Positions 34,781 to 45,570 of a stretch of DNA of 64,000 nucleotides are shown one piece after another (position 1 is the stretch's first letter; every line of letters begins with the position of its first letter). The position numbers were made by a program, and so were the translations under genes. The stretch is from Piliocolobus tephrosceles (lineage: Eukaryota; Chordata; Mammalia; Primates; Cercopithecidae), in the NCBI RefSeq assembly GCF_002776525.5, contig NC_045453.1, positions 37,602,873 through 37,666,872 of the forward strand. The letters run 5' to 3'. The notes beneath the pieces are model-generated. The model had not been told where the DNA came from. It worked only from the letters and a program-made list of their open reading frames with translations, and did not search any database.

Positions 34781-35461
34781 GCCTCCAGCCCTGATTTCTA
34801 GAGGTTGGACTTGGACCATCCAAGCCCCCGAAGGGAAGTGAGCTTGTTCCAAGACTGCGGGGAAGGGATTTCCTTTTTGAGCTCCATAGGCGGTTTCTTC
34901 AGCTATCTCTGTGGCTCGCAGACAAAAGCCGGCCCAGGGTGAAAGTGATCCTGCCAAGCTGAGACACTCAGAGAACAAAGGACATCTTGAAGGTGAGCAC
35001 CTCCCACTTCTCCTTGTGATGTGCACACATTAGGGGAGAATACTAAATGCAATGACAGAAAAGGATGGAGACCAGGTGGCCACGGCAAAGAGATCAGCAG
35101 CCTGCTACCCTATGTGGAGGCTGCCGCGACCTCTGAGGCACAGCCCCGTACCCCTGCCTGTGAAAACTGGATTCATGGGGATACTCAACACCCGAATGCC
35201 CTCCTCACTGTACAGCAGGAATCTTCCTGGGTGCCGCTCGCGTTCTCTAGGGGCTGATTTTGCATGGCTCTCTCCACTCGTCTGTTCCGCTCGAACCGGG
35301 CAATGAGGAAGGTGGCTCTGACCTCCTCCCCTGCTCTTCAGTGGATCTATCCCTGCACCCAGCTGGCACAGCAGATATTTCTTCCTTAACTTTACTCTGT
35401 GGGATTTTCACCCTTTTTCTTTCAATAAATGACTCAGAAGTGAATGTTTCCCACTGGCGTA
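34781..35461. other. Unassigned intergenic DNA
   Basis: An AATAAA occurs near 35424 ('tttcaataaatgactcag') but no linked exon or gene is evident. Confidence 0.4.
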
Positions 35462-35571
35462 TTTTCTCTCTCTCTCTGTTTCTGTGTGTGCCTGCCTCTC
35501 TCTCAGTGCCTCTCTCTGTCTCTGTCCCTCTCTTACACAGGCACACACACACGATCACACACACACGATGA
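35462..35571. repeat. Composite TC-rich and CA-rich simple repeat
   Basis: (TC)n with TCTG variants runs into two short (CA)n blocks separated by 'cgat'. Low complexity for about 110 bp. Confidence 0.88.
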
Positions 35572-35886
35572 CAAAATTACACATATGGCTATCAAAATTC
35601 TGCATACAAAGCTTCCACAGGTCCTGCAGAATAGAGCCCTGCATCAGCCTGTGGGCAAGCCCATCGCACGGACCCAGGCCAGTCTCAGGGCCAGCCCTCT
35701 CTCGGATGCATCCTAACTTCAGAAACAGCACGCTGGCTCCTGCACTGTCAGACGCTCGCAGGGCCCTCAAGCAGTAGCCATCGTACAGGATAATCAGAGA
35801 CTCCAGAGGTGGGAACACAGGGCTCAGGGGGCTGCGTCCCCGAAACTCTGCTGCTGGGGTGTACTCAACGTCCTGGCTTGACTGAC

Positions 35887-36100
35887 ACAGTCCTTGCTCA
35901 GCTGTGTTTTTAAGCTTCATGCCCTGGGCTCACAGGTGTTCAGCACCCAGATTCCCCTGGGCCGGATGATGACAGCGGGTTTGCCATGAGTGCTATCGAT
36001 GAATGAATGGATGAAAACCACCACAGGCCTGGGCACAGAGGAAGGAGGGGAGTTCTGAGTTTGGAGGCAGCTTCGTGTGGGGTCTACATTTACCTGAACC
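35887..36100 (+). repeat. Left arm of an inverted duplication
   Basis: About 214 bp that matches the reverse complement of 36591-36806 at roughly 91-92% by eye. Shared words include 'aagcttcatgccctgggctc', 'cagcacccagattcccctgg' and 'gatgacagcgggtttgccat'. The spacer is about 490 bp. No poly(A) or LTR termini mark the ends. The region 35572-35886 to its left is unassigned. Confidence 0.9.
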
Positions 36101-36590
36101 TGTGTTCTGGCATGGATAGGCACGAGGCTAAGAAGGTCAGCATGTAGCAGGAAGCAAACTGTGAAGTACCTCTCTGGCCTTTGTGAATTACCACAGTGAG
36201 GGGTCTACGCAGGAGTACTGGTCATTCAGAGACTCAGCTCAACCGCAGGCCTTAGCAGTGTGCACCTCAGAGTGAAGCAGAAAGGCCCCAGGAGAAACCA
36301 TTGCCAGCTCTCAGCCTCCTGCTCCAAGGAGGAGATGTGTGGCTTCAAGGGATGCTCAAGGCCTAGACTTATTCCCTCAGGGCATGAGTCTGGGGCCTCC
36401 TCAGGGCATCGGTCGGGGGCGGTGTCCGCACACGGAACTGAAATCCTAATTTAGGCTCCCCAGGAAGTCCCTTTTGCCACATGTCTTCCCTCCCACCCTG
36501 GGTCTTACAAATTCTCCAGTGTGGCACACCGTGTTCTGCCCTATTTCCCAGCTACCCTCACAGGTGTATCAGAGTCAGGTGTGTCCCCAA
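36101..36590. other. Spacer of the inverted duplication, unassigned
   Basis: No repeat family recognised between the arms. Confidence 0.5.
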
Positions 36591-36806
36591 AGGCCCAGGC
36601 AAATGCAGACCCCTCACGAAGCTGTCTCCAAACTCAGAATTCACTCCTTCCTCTGTGCCCAGGCCTGTGGCAGTTTTCATCCATTCGTTTCATCAATAGC
36701 GCTCATGGCAAACCCGCTGTCATCATCCAGCCCAGGGGAATCTGGGTGCTGAACACCAGTGAGCCCAGGGCATGAAGCTTGAAAACACAGCTGTGAGCAA
36801 GGAACA
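36591..36806 (-). repeat. Right arm of the inverted duplication
   Basis: Reverse-complement partner of 35887-36100. Differences are scattered substitutions plus small indels (for example 'gatgaatgaatgg' versus 'gatgaaacgaatgg'), consistent with an old event. Confidence 0.9.
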
Positions 36807-36974
36807 CAAGCACAGAAGGTGCAGAAGGTGCATGCTGTGACCCATTTAGATCTGGTTCAAAGGAAGAAAAGCTAGACTGTAATGAAGCATAGGCAGGTAA
36901 CAAGAGCTGATGCAGTGCTGGAGAGTAACACGCAATTCAAGGCAGGGCTTCTCTCTGCAGAAGGCAGTTCAGAG

Positions 36975-37512
36975 ATTTCCTAAAGAGCTAAAACAATCCG
37001 ACAACTGGGCAACTACCCGAAGCAAGAGAAATGATTGTATCAAAAGGACATCTGCTCTTGCACTGTTCACAACAGCAAAGACATGAAGTCAACCTGAGTG
37101 CCCATCGATGGCTAAATAGATAAAGAAAATGTGGTGTGTCTACACAATGGAATACTACTCAGCCATAAAAAAAGAATGAAGTCATGTCTTTTGCAGCAAC
37201 ATGGATGGAACTGGTGGCCATTATCTTAAGTGAAATAGTTCAGACAGAAAGTCAAATACCACATATTCTCACTTATAAGTGGGGGCTAAATAGTGTGTAC
37301 ACATGGACATAGAGTGTGCAGTGATAGACACTGGAGACTCAGAACAGTGGGGGGCAGATTGGGGAAGGGGAAGAGAAATTACTTAACAGGTAGGATGTAC
37401 ACTATTTGGGTGACAGATATGCTAAAAGCCAAGACTTCACCACTATACAACATATGCATGTAACAAAATTACACTTGTACCCCTTAAACTTATACAAGTT
37501 AAAATTAAAACC
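36975..37512 (+). mobile_element. L1 3' end (L1MA/L1PB type), 5'-truncated
   Basis: Plus-strand end of ORF2 and 3' UTR: 'cacaatggaatactactcag', 'ccataaaaaaagaatgaagt', 'cagcaacatggatggaactg', 'ccacatattctcacttataa', 'aacaaaattacacttgtacc'. It is the clearest L1 in this window on the plus strand. Confidence 0.9.
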
Positions 37513-38010
37513 AAAGATAGTGGTTCTTCTGCAGGAAGGGAAGGGACAGGGTGGCAGTCAGCAGAGGGGTCCGGGGTGCGGGCAAGGCTCCCTGAGGCCA
37601 GGAGGGCACAGGTGCCTCCTATTTTTCTTAAGCTGTGTATTCCTTATACACATTGTTTCTATGTAGGATGTGGCTCATGCTTTTAAAAAAATCAAGCCAT
37701 AGATTTAGTGTGTGCCAGGCACTCTGCTGGGCTTGAGGATTAAAAATATTAAGAAGGCATCACCCTGTGCCCAAGGACTCATATGTCCACATCCTTTCAT
37801 CCGCGTTGTGCCACTGCTCCAATCACAGGCTCCAGGGTTAGAGAATGTGGGCTGGGATCCCTGCTACCCCACTCACTAGCATCCCTGGGCCTGACTTCCC
37901 TCATCTTTCAAGTCTCCAGGCACAGATCTGAGGAGTAAATAAAGGGATGCAGGTTCCGGCTCAGCACAGGGCTCTCCGGGAAGGCTGTAATCTCCACTGT
38001 GGGTGTCCTT
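37513..38010. other. Intergenic DNA with L2- and MIR-like fragments
   Basis: About 37700-37790 has 'tgtgccaggcactctgctgg', an L2/MIR-type phrase. About 37835-37965 follows MIR order in plus orientation ('ctgacttccctcatctttca'). Confidence 0.5.
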
Positions 38011-38019
38011 AGGATTTCT

Positions 38020-38325
38020 TTTTTTTTTTTTTTTTTTTTTTTGAGACGGAGTCTCGCTGTGTCGCCCAGGCTGGAGTGCAGTGGCGCAATCACGGCTCAC
38101 TACAGGCTCCGCCTCCCAGGGTTGCGCCATTCTCCTGCCTCAGCCTCCCAAGTAGCTGGGACTACAGGCGCCCGCCACCACGCCCAGCTAGTTTTTGTAT
38201 TTTTTTAAGCAGAGGTGGGGTTTCACCGTGTTAGCCAGAGTGGTCTCGATCTCTTGACCTCGTGATCCACCCGCCTCGGCCTCCCAAAGTGCTGGGATTA
38301 CAGGCGTGAGCCACCACGCCCAGCC
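38020..38325 (-). mobile_element. AluY element
   Basis: Full-length minus-strand Alu with a poly(T) of about 23, 'gagacggagtctcgctgtgt', 'cgtgttagccagagtggtct' and 'gcgtgagccaccacgccc'. Flanks 'aggatttct' (38011-38019) and 'agggtttct' (38326-38334) form a 9-bp duplication with one mismatch. Confidence 0.93.
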
Positions 38326-38334
38326 AGGGTTTCT

Positions 38335-39424
38335 AATTCAGCCCTGCATCATGGTCCTGGACTTAACTGCAGCTCCCTCTGTATTTTAGGATTTTTTAAA
38401 AAACAGACCTAGTATTTTATGCATTATTTTGCTCAGCATTAGCTATTTGGGAAGCAGGATAAGTGTTATACATGTATATTTAAATATGATTAAATTTGAT
38501 CCTCTCAAAAAAATGACCCTGTGAAGCAGGCAGGTGGGGCACTATTTTTTACACTTACAAGCAGGGAAACTGATGTGTAGGGAGACTAAATGGAGGCTCC
38601 TCTCAGCAGACAGGGTGTTCCTCTTTTTACAAAGGCATAATGCAGAGACCAGAGGCTGCTGTCTGCATCTGAAAATTTAACTGCAAGGTTAAAAACAAGC
38701 AGGTTCAAGGGTTAAGCGAAGGAAGCCCAGCCATTGCATCCACTGGCCTTGAATGCTGGCCTGTCAGCAACGTGTGGATCTCAGAGCCTCCAAACAGGGG
38801 AACTGCAAACACCAGCTTCACTTAGAAAACAAGTTTTTTTAACTGAAAATAAAAATCTCCTTGGAAGTACTTTTTTGTGTGACATTGCTGTAACAAACTT
38901 CTTCCTTTAATCTTTGAGAAAGAGGAAAGTGTGCTCATTACAGCTGCAGCAGAAGCCAGCACACTTCTTAGCAATGACTGTCCCCAGAGGGAAGCATCAT
39001 GTTTTATTTGATTGTGCCAAGAAGAAATGGGAAAGGGAGCCAGTGGGAGTGGCTGGGGCCTGGCTCCTGCTTGGCATTCATGCCACGTGTGGCTTCCTCA
39101 GGGGGCCAGACCACTCTGAGATGGCTTGACCTCAAGAGCAATTGTGGTCCTGAGGGCGATGGTGGAGACACAAAATGGCATCTTCTGCTCCTCTTTCACG
39201 TGGATGTTAGTGAGATAACACCAGAAAACCAAAGAATACATTCAACAATTTCCATTTCCTGATAACAAGATTTCTCCAAGTGAAGGTGGCCAGTGTTGGC
39301 ACCAATGGTAGTGGCCATCAATGCCCAGCCCATGATCCTCAGGCTCCTGTTTCCGGGGGGATGAGGAGTAATGCCCTCGGCTATGCCCCAGGGGCTCCCC
39401 TTCACCTCTGCAGGGCTCAGGGCA
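38335..39424. other. Unassigned intergenic DNA
   Basis: AT-rich between 38380 and 38520. No exon or repeat family recognised. Confidence 0.4.
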
Positions 39425-39852
39425 GGCACAGGACCAGGGAGTTGCCATCGGGAGTAGCCTCAGCCAGTGGTGCTGGGAGTTGTGGGTAGTCACCAGCTTC
39501 CTAGTAGGACAGAGCCTCGGCTGTCCTTGTCTGTCACTGGCTCTTTCATGCAGCCTCTGCTGGCATCTTCCCCTTCGGCTACCAGTGCTTCCTGGGATCA
39601 CCTCCCAAATAAATCCCTGGCACGTGCGTCCCTGCCTGGGGCCTGCCAGGTGGGCAGCGCAGGCCCCTCCCTCCCCGTACTCTCCACTAGGAGGCCCCTC
39701 TCAATGGGCCCTAGGCCATCTTTGTTCACACTCCTGCCCCGGGACTTGGTGAGATCTAACCTTGAAACCCTGCTGATGCTCCTGTCTCTTCATGCTGTGC
39801 CAGCTCCCCTCAGTGGGCAGTGGGGCCCCTACATCGGAGTTTACACCATGGC
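39425..39852 (+). repeat. Donor copy of a 428-bp interspersed duplication
   Basis: This segment recurs in the same orientation at 41561-41989 with five substitutions and one inserted base. The donor continues smoothly into flanking DNA on both sides ('gcagggctcagggcaggcac' before, 'atggccgctgtagacgtgaa' after), whereas the other copy interrupts an L1. So this is the source. Confidence 0.95.
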
Positions 39853-39989
39853 CGCTGTAGACGTGAAGTCCCTTGGCTCAGGTTCCCTGGGGCTCCCGCT
39901 GGCCCCGCCTCTGGCAGCCTCCTGGCTCCGAGTCCTCACGGAGGCAGCTGGGGTAACGCCTGCTTCTGCTAATTTGTTGTGGACCTAAA

Positions 39990-40471
39990 ATTCACCCTCT
40001 TTAGTGCGCAGTGCTAAGAGTTTTGATAAATATGCACTGACATGGAACCACCTTGACAGTCAAGATATGAAGCTTTGTCACTCCCCAAATACCCACATGC
40101 CCAATGCAGTCAACTCCTGCCCCACCTGTAAGCAGCAGCACTGCCCTACCCTCTGCCCCCATCGTGTGGGTTTCCAGAGTGTCCTGAGAATGAAGCTGCA
40201 TAGAATGCAGCCTTCGAGCCTGCTTCTTACCCTCAGTCTGCAGCCACTCATCTAGTTTGTTGGGTGCATCAACAGCTCACCCTTTTGTACTGCTAAGTAG
40301 GGCGGGTGCAGTGGTGTGTCCATGCCCTAGTGGGAGGACATGTGGGTTGTGTATTCAAAGTTTGAGGCAACTTTGAATAAAGCTACTATGAACAAGAGTG
40401 TGCAGGTTTTTGCGGGAACATAAGTTTCCATTCCTTGAGGTGAAATACGGGGAGTGGGATTATTAACGCCT
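39990..40471 (-). mobile_element. Ancient L1M 3' fragment
   Basis: The reverse-complement old-L1 pattern includes 'gttttgataaatatgcactg', 'accaccttgacagtcaagat', 'taaagctactatgaacaaga' and 'cattccttgaggtgaaatac'. It resembles the better preserved fragment at 62515-63530. It ends at the Alu insertion. Confidence 0.7.
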
Positions 40472-40880
40472 TTTTTTTTTTTTTTTTTTTTTNNNNNNNN
40501 NNNNNNNNNNNNNNNNNNNNNNNNNNNNNNNNNNNNNNNNNNNNNNNNNNNNNNNNNNNNNNNNNNNNNNNNNNNNNNNNNNNNNNNNNNNNTTTTTTTT
40601 TTTTTGAGACGGAGTCTCGCTCTGTCGCCCAGGCTGGAGGGCAGTGGCCGGATCTCGGCTCACTGCAAGCTCCGCCTCGGGTTTACGCCATTCTCCTGCC
40701 TCAGCCTCCCGAGTAGCTGGGACTACAGGCGCCCGCCACCCCGCCCGGCTAGTTTTTTGTATTTTTTAGTAGAGACGGGGTTTCACCGTGTTAGCCAGGA
40801 TGGTCTCGATCTCCTGACCTCGTGATCCGCCCCTCTCAGCCTCCCAAAGTGCTGGGATTACAGGCTTGAGCCACCACGCC
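40472..40880 (-). mobile_element. AluYRa-like element with a gap in its poly(T) tail
   Basis: Poly(T), a 100-N gap, then poly(T) leads into 'gagacggagtctcgctctgt' and 'gtggccggatctcggctcac', with the Old World monkey-type 'ccggctagttttttgt'. The end reads 'ttgagccaccacgccc', lacking the last few Alu bases, and no clear target-site duplication is visible. Confidence 0.92.
40493..40592. other. Assembly gap, 100 N
   Basis: Run of N between T homopolymers. It may hide only tail length, or a second insertion. Confidence 0.99.
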
Positions 40881-41169
40881 CTTTTAACTGACTCCCATCC
40901 TGCGCTGTGCCACTTCCCAGTTCCTCACTTGTGCCTCCTGGGACCACTATTTCCCAGCCCTTGCCTGAGATCTGCTTCCAAGGAACACCAAGCTAAGGCA
41001 GCAAGTGACCATCAGCGCCTTGAGGCTGTGCCACAGATGGGGCTCAGGAGCGGATAAATACCAGATGAGGCCCAGACTTATGATTCCCCAGGAAAAAGAA
41101 GTTCCTGAGTCCCAGAAGCCGATAGCTGTCTGCAGCAAACCGGCCATTTTGCACAGAGAAATTCACACC
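40881..41169. other. Unassigned intergenic DNA
   Basis: Unique-looking stretch between the Alu and the L1 3' end. Confidence 0.4.
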
Positions 41170-41560
41170 AAACTCTGAAATGTTTATTTTTATTTTGTTT
41201 TATTTCAATAAGTTTTTGGGGAACAGGTGGTGTTTGGTTACATGAATAATTTCTTTAGTGGTGATTTCTGGGATTTTGGAGCACCCATCACTTGAGCAGT
41301 GTACACTGTACCCAGTGTGTAGCCTTTTATCCCTCACCCCCTCCCACCCTTTCTCCCAAGTCCCCAAAGTCCATTGTATCATTCTTATTCTTTTGCATCC
41401 TCATAGCTTAGCTCCCACTTATGAGTGAGAATATACGATGTTTGGTTTTCCATTCCTGAGTTACTTCACTTAGAATAATGGTCTCCAACTCCCTCCAGGT
41501 TGCTGTGAACCCCATTATTTCATTCCTTCTTGTTGCTGAATAGTATTCATATATATATAT

Positions 41561-41989
41561 GGCACAGGACCAGGGAGTTGCCACTGGGAGTAGCCTCAGC
41601 CAGTGGTGCTGGGAGTTGTGGGTAGTCACCAGCTTCCTAAGTAGGACAGAGCCTCGGCTGTCCTTGTCTGTCACTGGCTCTTTCATGCAGCCTCTGCTGG
41701 CATCTTCCCCTTCGGCTACCAGTGCTTCCTGGGATCACCTCCCAGATAAATCCCTGGCACGTGCGTCCCTGCCTGGGGCCTGCCAGGTGGGCAGCGCAGG
41801 CCCCTCCCTCCCGGTGCTCTCCACTAGGAGGCCCCTCTCAATGGGCCCTAGGCCATCTTTGTTCACACTCCTGCCCCGGGACTTGGTGAGATCTAACCTT
41901 GAAACCCTGCTGATGCTCCTGTCTCTTCATGCTGTGCCAGCTCCCCTCAGTGGGCAGTGGGGCCCCTACATCGGAGTTTACACCATGGC
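41561..41989 (+). repeat. Inserted copy of the 428-bp duplication, inside L1
   Basis: Copy of 39425-39852, about 98.8% identical (five substitutions, one extra A in 'cctaagtagg'). It splits the L1 between 'tattcatatatatatat' and 'catttgctttaaccactc'. The joints share 'ggcac' on the left and 'atggc' on the right between donor and L1. There is no poly(A) and no long target-site duplication. Confidence 0.95.
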
Positions 41990-44216
41990 ACATTTGCTTT
42001 AACCACTCATTGATGGGCATTTGGGCTTGCTCTAAATTTTTGCAATTGCAAATTGTGCTGCTGTAAACATGCGTAGGCAAGTATCCTTTTTTGTATAATG
42101 ACTTCTTTTCCTCTGGGAAGATTACCCAGTGGTGGGATTGCTGGATCAAATGGTAGATCTAGTTTTAGTTCTTTAAGCAGTCTCCACATTGTTTTCCATA
42201 TTGGTTGTACTCGTTTACATTCCCACCAGCAGTGTAAAAGTGTTCCCTTTTCACCACATCCATGCCAACATCTATTTCTTTATAATGGCCATTCTTGCAG
42301 GAATAAGGCGGTGTCACATTGCAATTTTGATTTGCATTACCATGATAATTAGTGATGTTGAGCTTTTTTCATATGCTGGTTGGCCATTTGCATATCTTCT
42401 TTTAAGAATTGTCTATTCATGTCCTTAGCCCACTTTTTGATGGTTTTTTTTTTTTTTTTTTTCTTGCTAATTTGTTTAAGTTTCTTGTAGATTCTGGATA
42501 TTAGTCCTTTGTTGGATGCATAGTTTTCAAAGATTTTCTCCCACTCTATGAGTTGTTTGTTTACTCTGCTGATTATTGCTTTTGCTGTGCAGAAGCTTTT
42601 TAGTTTAATTAAGTCCCAACTATTTTTCTTTGTTTTTGTTGCATTTGCTTTGAGATTCTTGGTCATGAAGTATTTGCCTAAGCCAATGTCTAGAAGGATT
42701 TTTCAGATGTTATCTTCTGGGATTTTTATGATTTCAGGCCATAGCTTTAAGTCTCTGATCCATCCTGAGTTGGTTTTCGTATAAGGTGAGAGATGAAGAA
42801 CCAGTTTCATTCTCCTACATGTGGCTTGCCAATTATCCCAGCACCATTTGTTGACTAGGGTGTCCTTTCCCCACTTTATGTTTTTGTTTGCTTTGTCGAA
42901 GATCAGTTGACTGTAGGTATTAGGCTTTATTTCTGGGTTCTCCATTCTGTTCCATTGGTCTATATGCCTGTTTTTATACCCATGCCATGCTGTTTTGGTG
43001 ACTATGGCCTTACAGTGTAGTTTGAAGTCAGGTAATGTGATGCCTCTAGATTTGTTGGTTTTGCTTAGTCTTGCTTTGGCTGTGGGAGCTCTTTTTTGGT
43101 TCCATACGAATTTTAGGATTGTTTGTTCTAGTTCTATAAAGAATTATGGTGGTACTTGATGGAAATTGCATTAAACCTGTAGATTGCTTTTGGCAGTATG
43201 GTCATTTTCACAATATTGATTCTACTCATCCACAAGCATAGGATGTGTTTCCATTTGTTTGTGTCATCTATGATTTCTTTCAGCAGTGTTTTGTAGTTTT
43301 CCTCGTAGAGGTCTTTCACCTCCTTAGTTAGGTATACTCCTAAGGTGTTTTTTTGTTTGTTTGTTTGTTTTTGTTTTTGTTTTTTGCAGCTATTGTAAAA
43401 GGAATTGAGTTCTTGATTTGAAGCTGTTTGTGTATAGCAGTGCTACTGATTTGTGTACATTAATTTTGTATCCTGAAACTTTGCTTAATTTATTTACCAG
43501 TTCTAGGAGCTTTTGGGATGAGTCTTTAGAGTTTTCTAGGTGTATGATCATATCCGCTGCAAACAGCGACAGTTTAACTTCCTCTTTACGATTTCGATGC
43601 CCTTTACTTCTTTCTTCTTGTCTGATTACTGTGGCTAGAACTTCTAGTAGTATGTTGAGTAGAAATGGTGAAAGTGGGCATCCTTTTCTTGTTCCAGTTC
43701 TCAGGGGAATGATGTCAACTTTTCCCCCATTCTGTATAATGTTGACTGTGGATTTGTCATAGATGGCTTTTATTACCTTAAGGTGTGCCCCTTCTATGCC
43801 AATTTTGCTGAGGGATTTAATCATAAAAAGATGTTGGATTTTGTCAAATGCTTTTTCTGCATCTATTGAGATGATTATGTGATTTTTGTTTCGAATTCTA
43901 TTTATGTGCATATCACATTTATTGACTTGTATATGTTAAAACCATCCTGGCACCACTGGTTTAAAAAACACTCGTTCATGGTGGATTATCTTTTTGATAT
44001 GCTGTTGAATTCAGTTCACTATTATTTTGTTGAGGATTTTTTCATCTGTGTTCATCAGGGATATTGGTCTCTAGTTTTCTTTTTTTGTTATTTCCTTTCC
44101 TGGTTTTGATATTAGGGTGATACGGGCTTCATAGAATGATTTAGGGAGGAGTTCCTCTTTCTGTATCTTTTGGAATAGAGTCAATAGAACTAGTACCGAT
44201 TCCTAATTCTTCCTTG

Positions 44217-44511
44217 TTTTGTTTTTGTTTTTGTTTTTGTTTTGAGGCAGGATCTCTCTCTGTCACCAAGGCTGGAGAACAGTAGTGCAATCTCAGCTCA
44301 CTGTAGCCTTGACCCCCCAGGCTCAAGCAATTCTCCCACCTCAGCTTCCCAGGTAGCTAGGACCACAGGCACATGCCACCACACCAGCTAATTTTTGTAT
44401 TTTTTGTAGAGATGGGGTTTTACCATGTTTCCCAGGCTGAGCTCAGGTGATCTGCCTGGCTGGGCCTCCCAAAGTGCTGGGATTATAGGAGTGAGTCACT
44501 ATGCCCAGCCC
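44217..44511 (-). mobile_element. AluJ-like element inserted in the L1 ORF2
   Basis: The tail is (GTTTTT)n, followed by 'gaggcaggatctctctctgt', 'agccttgaccccccaggctc' and 'gcctcccaaagtgctgggat'. It is flanked by the imperfect duplication 'ctaattcttccttg' and 'caattcttctttg'. J-type wording implies an old insertion, which in turn dates the host L1 as older. Confidence 0.9.
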
Positions 44512-45570
44512 CAATTCTTCTTTGAATGGCTGATAGAATTCAGCTGTGAATCCACATGGTTGTGGACTTTTTTGTTGTTGCTGGCAATTTTTTAATTACT
44601 ATTTTGATCTCGCTGCTTGTTATTGGTCTGTTCAAGAGTTTCTGTTTCTTCCTGGTTTAACCTAGGAGGGTTGTATATTTCCAGGAATTTATTCATCTCC
44701 TTTAGGTTTTCTAGTTTGTGCATGTCAAGGTGTTCATAGTAGCTTTGAATAGTCTTTTGTATTTCTATGGTATTGGTTGTAATATCTCCCGTTTCATTTC
44801 TAATTGAGCTTATTTGGATCTTCTCTCTTCTTTTCTTGGTTAATCTCACTAATGGTCTGTCAAGTTTTTATCTATTTCAAAGAACCAACTTTTTGTTTCA
44901 TTTGCCTTTTGTATTTTTTGATTCAGTTTCATTTAGTTCTCCTCGATCTTTGTTATTTCTTTTCTTCCATTGGGTTTGGATTTGATTTGTTCTTGTTTCG
45001 CTAGTTCCCTGAGGTGTGACCTTAGATTGGTTATTTGTGTTCTTTCAGACTTTTTGATATAAGAATGTTAGGCTATGAACTTTCTTCTTAGCAATGCATT
45101 TGCTGTATCCCGTAGATTTTGGTAGGTTTTGTCACTGCTATCATTCAGTTCAAAGAATTTTTAAATTTCCAACTTGATTTTATTGTCAACCCAACAATCA
45201 TAAAGAAGCAGGTTATTTAATTTCCATGTATTTGCATGGTTTTGAGTGATCCTTTTGGAGTTGATTTCCAATTTTATTCCACTGTGGTCTGAGAGAGTAC
45301 TTGATATAATTTCAGGTTTCTTGAATTTGTTCAGACTTGTTTTATGGCCTATCATATGGTCTGTCTTGGAGAATGTTCCATGTGCTTTTGAATAGAATGG
45401 ATAGTCTGCTATTGTTGGGTAGAATGATCTGTAAATATCTGTTAAATCCATTTGTTCTAGGGTATGGTTTAAGTCCATTGTTTCTTTGTTGACTTTCTGT
45501 CTTGATGACCTGTCCAGTGCTGTCAGTGGAGTATGGAAGTCCCCCACTATTATTGTGTTGATGTCCTCAA

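Larger units (their letters stand above)
41408..45570 (-). pseudogene. L1 ORF2p remnant (endonuclease, reverse transcriptase, C-terminal domain)
   Basis: ORF2 of the L1 above, broken by stops, frameshifts, the 429-bp insert and an AluJ. Readable blocks on the minus strand run from the right. At 45583-45161 is the endonuclease domain with IIVGDF and SDHSGIKLE, corresponding to roughly residues 130-270 of a 1,275-residue ORF2p. At 43911-43390 is the reverse-transcriptase core with IDAEKAFDKIQH and GTRKGCPLSPFL. At 42945-42349 and 41686-41408 are C-terminal blocks. The catalytic FADD box of the reverse transcriptase reads FAAD here, so one catalytic Asp is lost in addition to the frame breaks. 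It is not functional. Confidence 0.9.

Noticed and set aside
35462..35571. Possible CRISPR-like or structured repeat
   Set aside because: Simple TC/CA dinucleotide repeats typical of vertebrate DNA.
39467..39988. 173-codon frame and its near-copy at 41559-42002
   Set aside because: The similarity of the two predicted proteins reflects the DNA duplication. There is no recognisable domain and the copy interrupts an L1.
43390..43911. Reverse-transcriptase-like open frame as a possible domesticated gene
   Set aside because: It is an island in a decayed L1 ORF2 with a broken catalytic box and stops on both sides.
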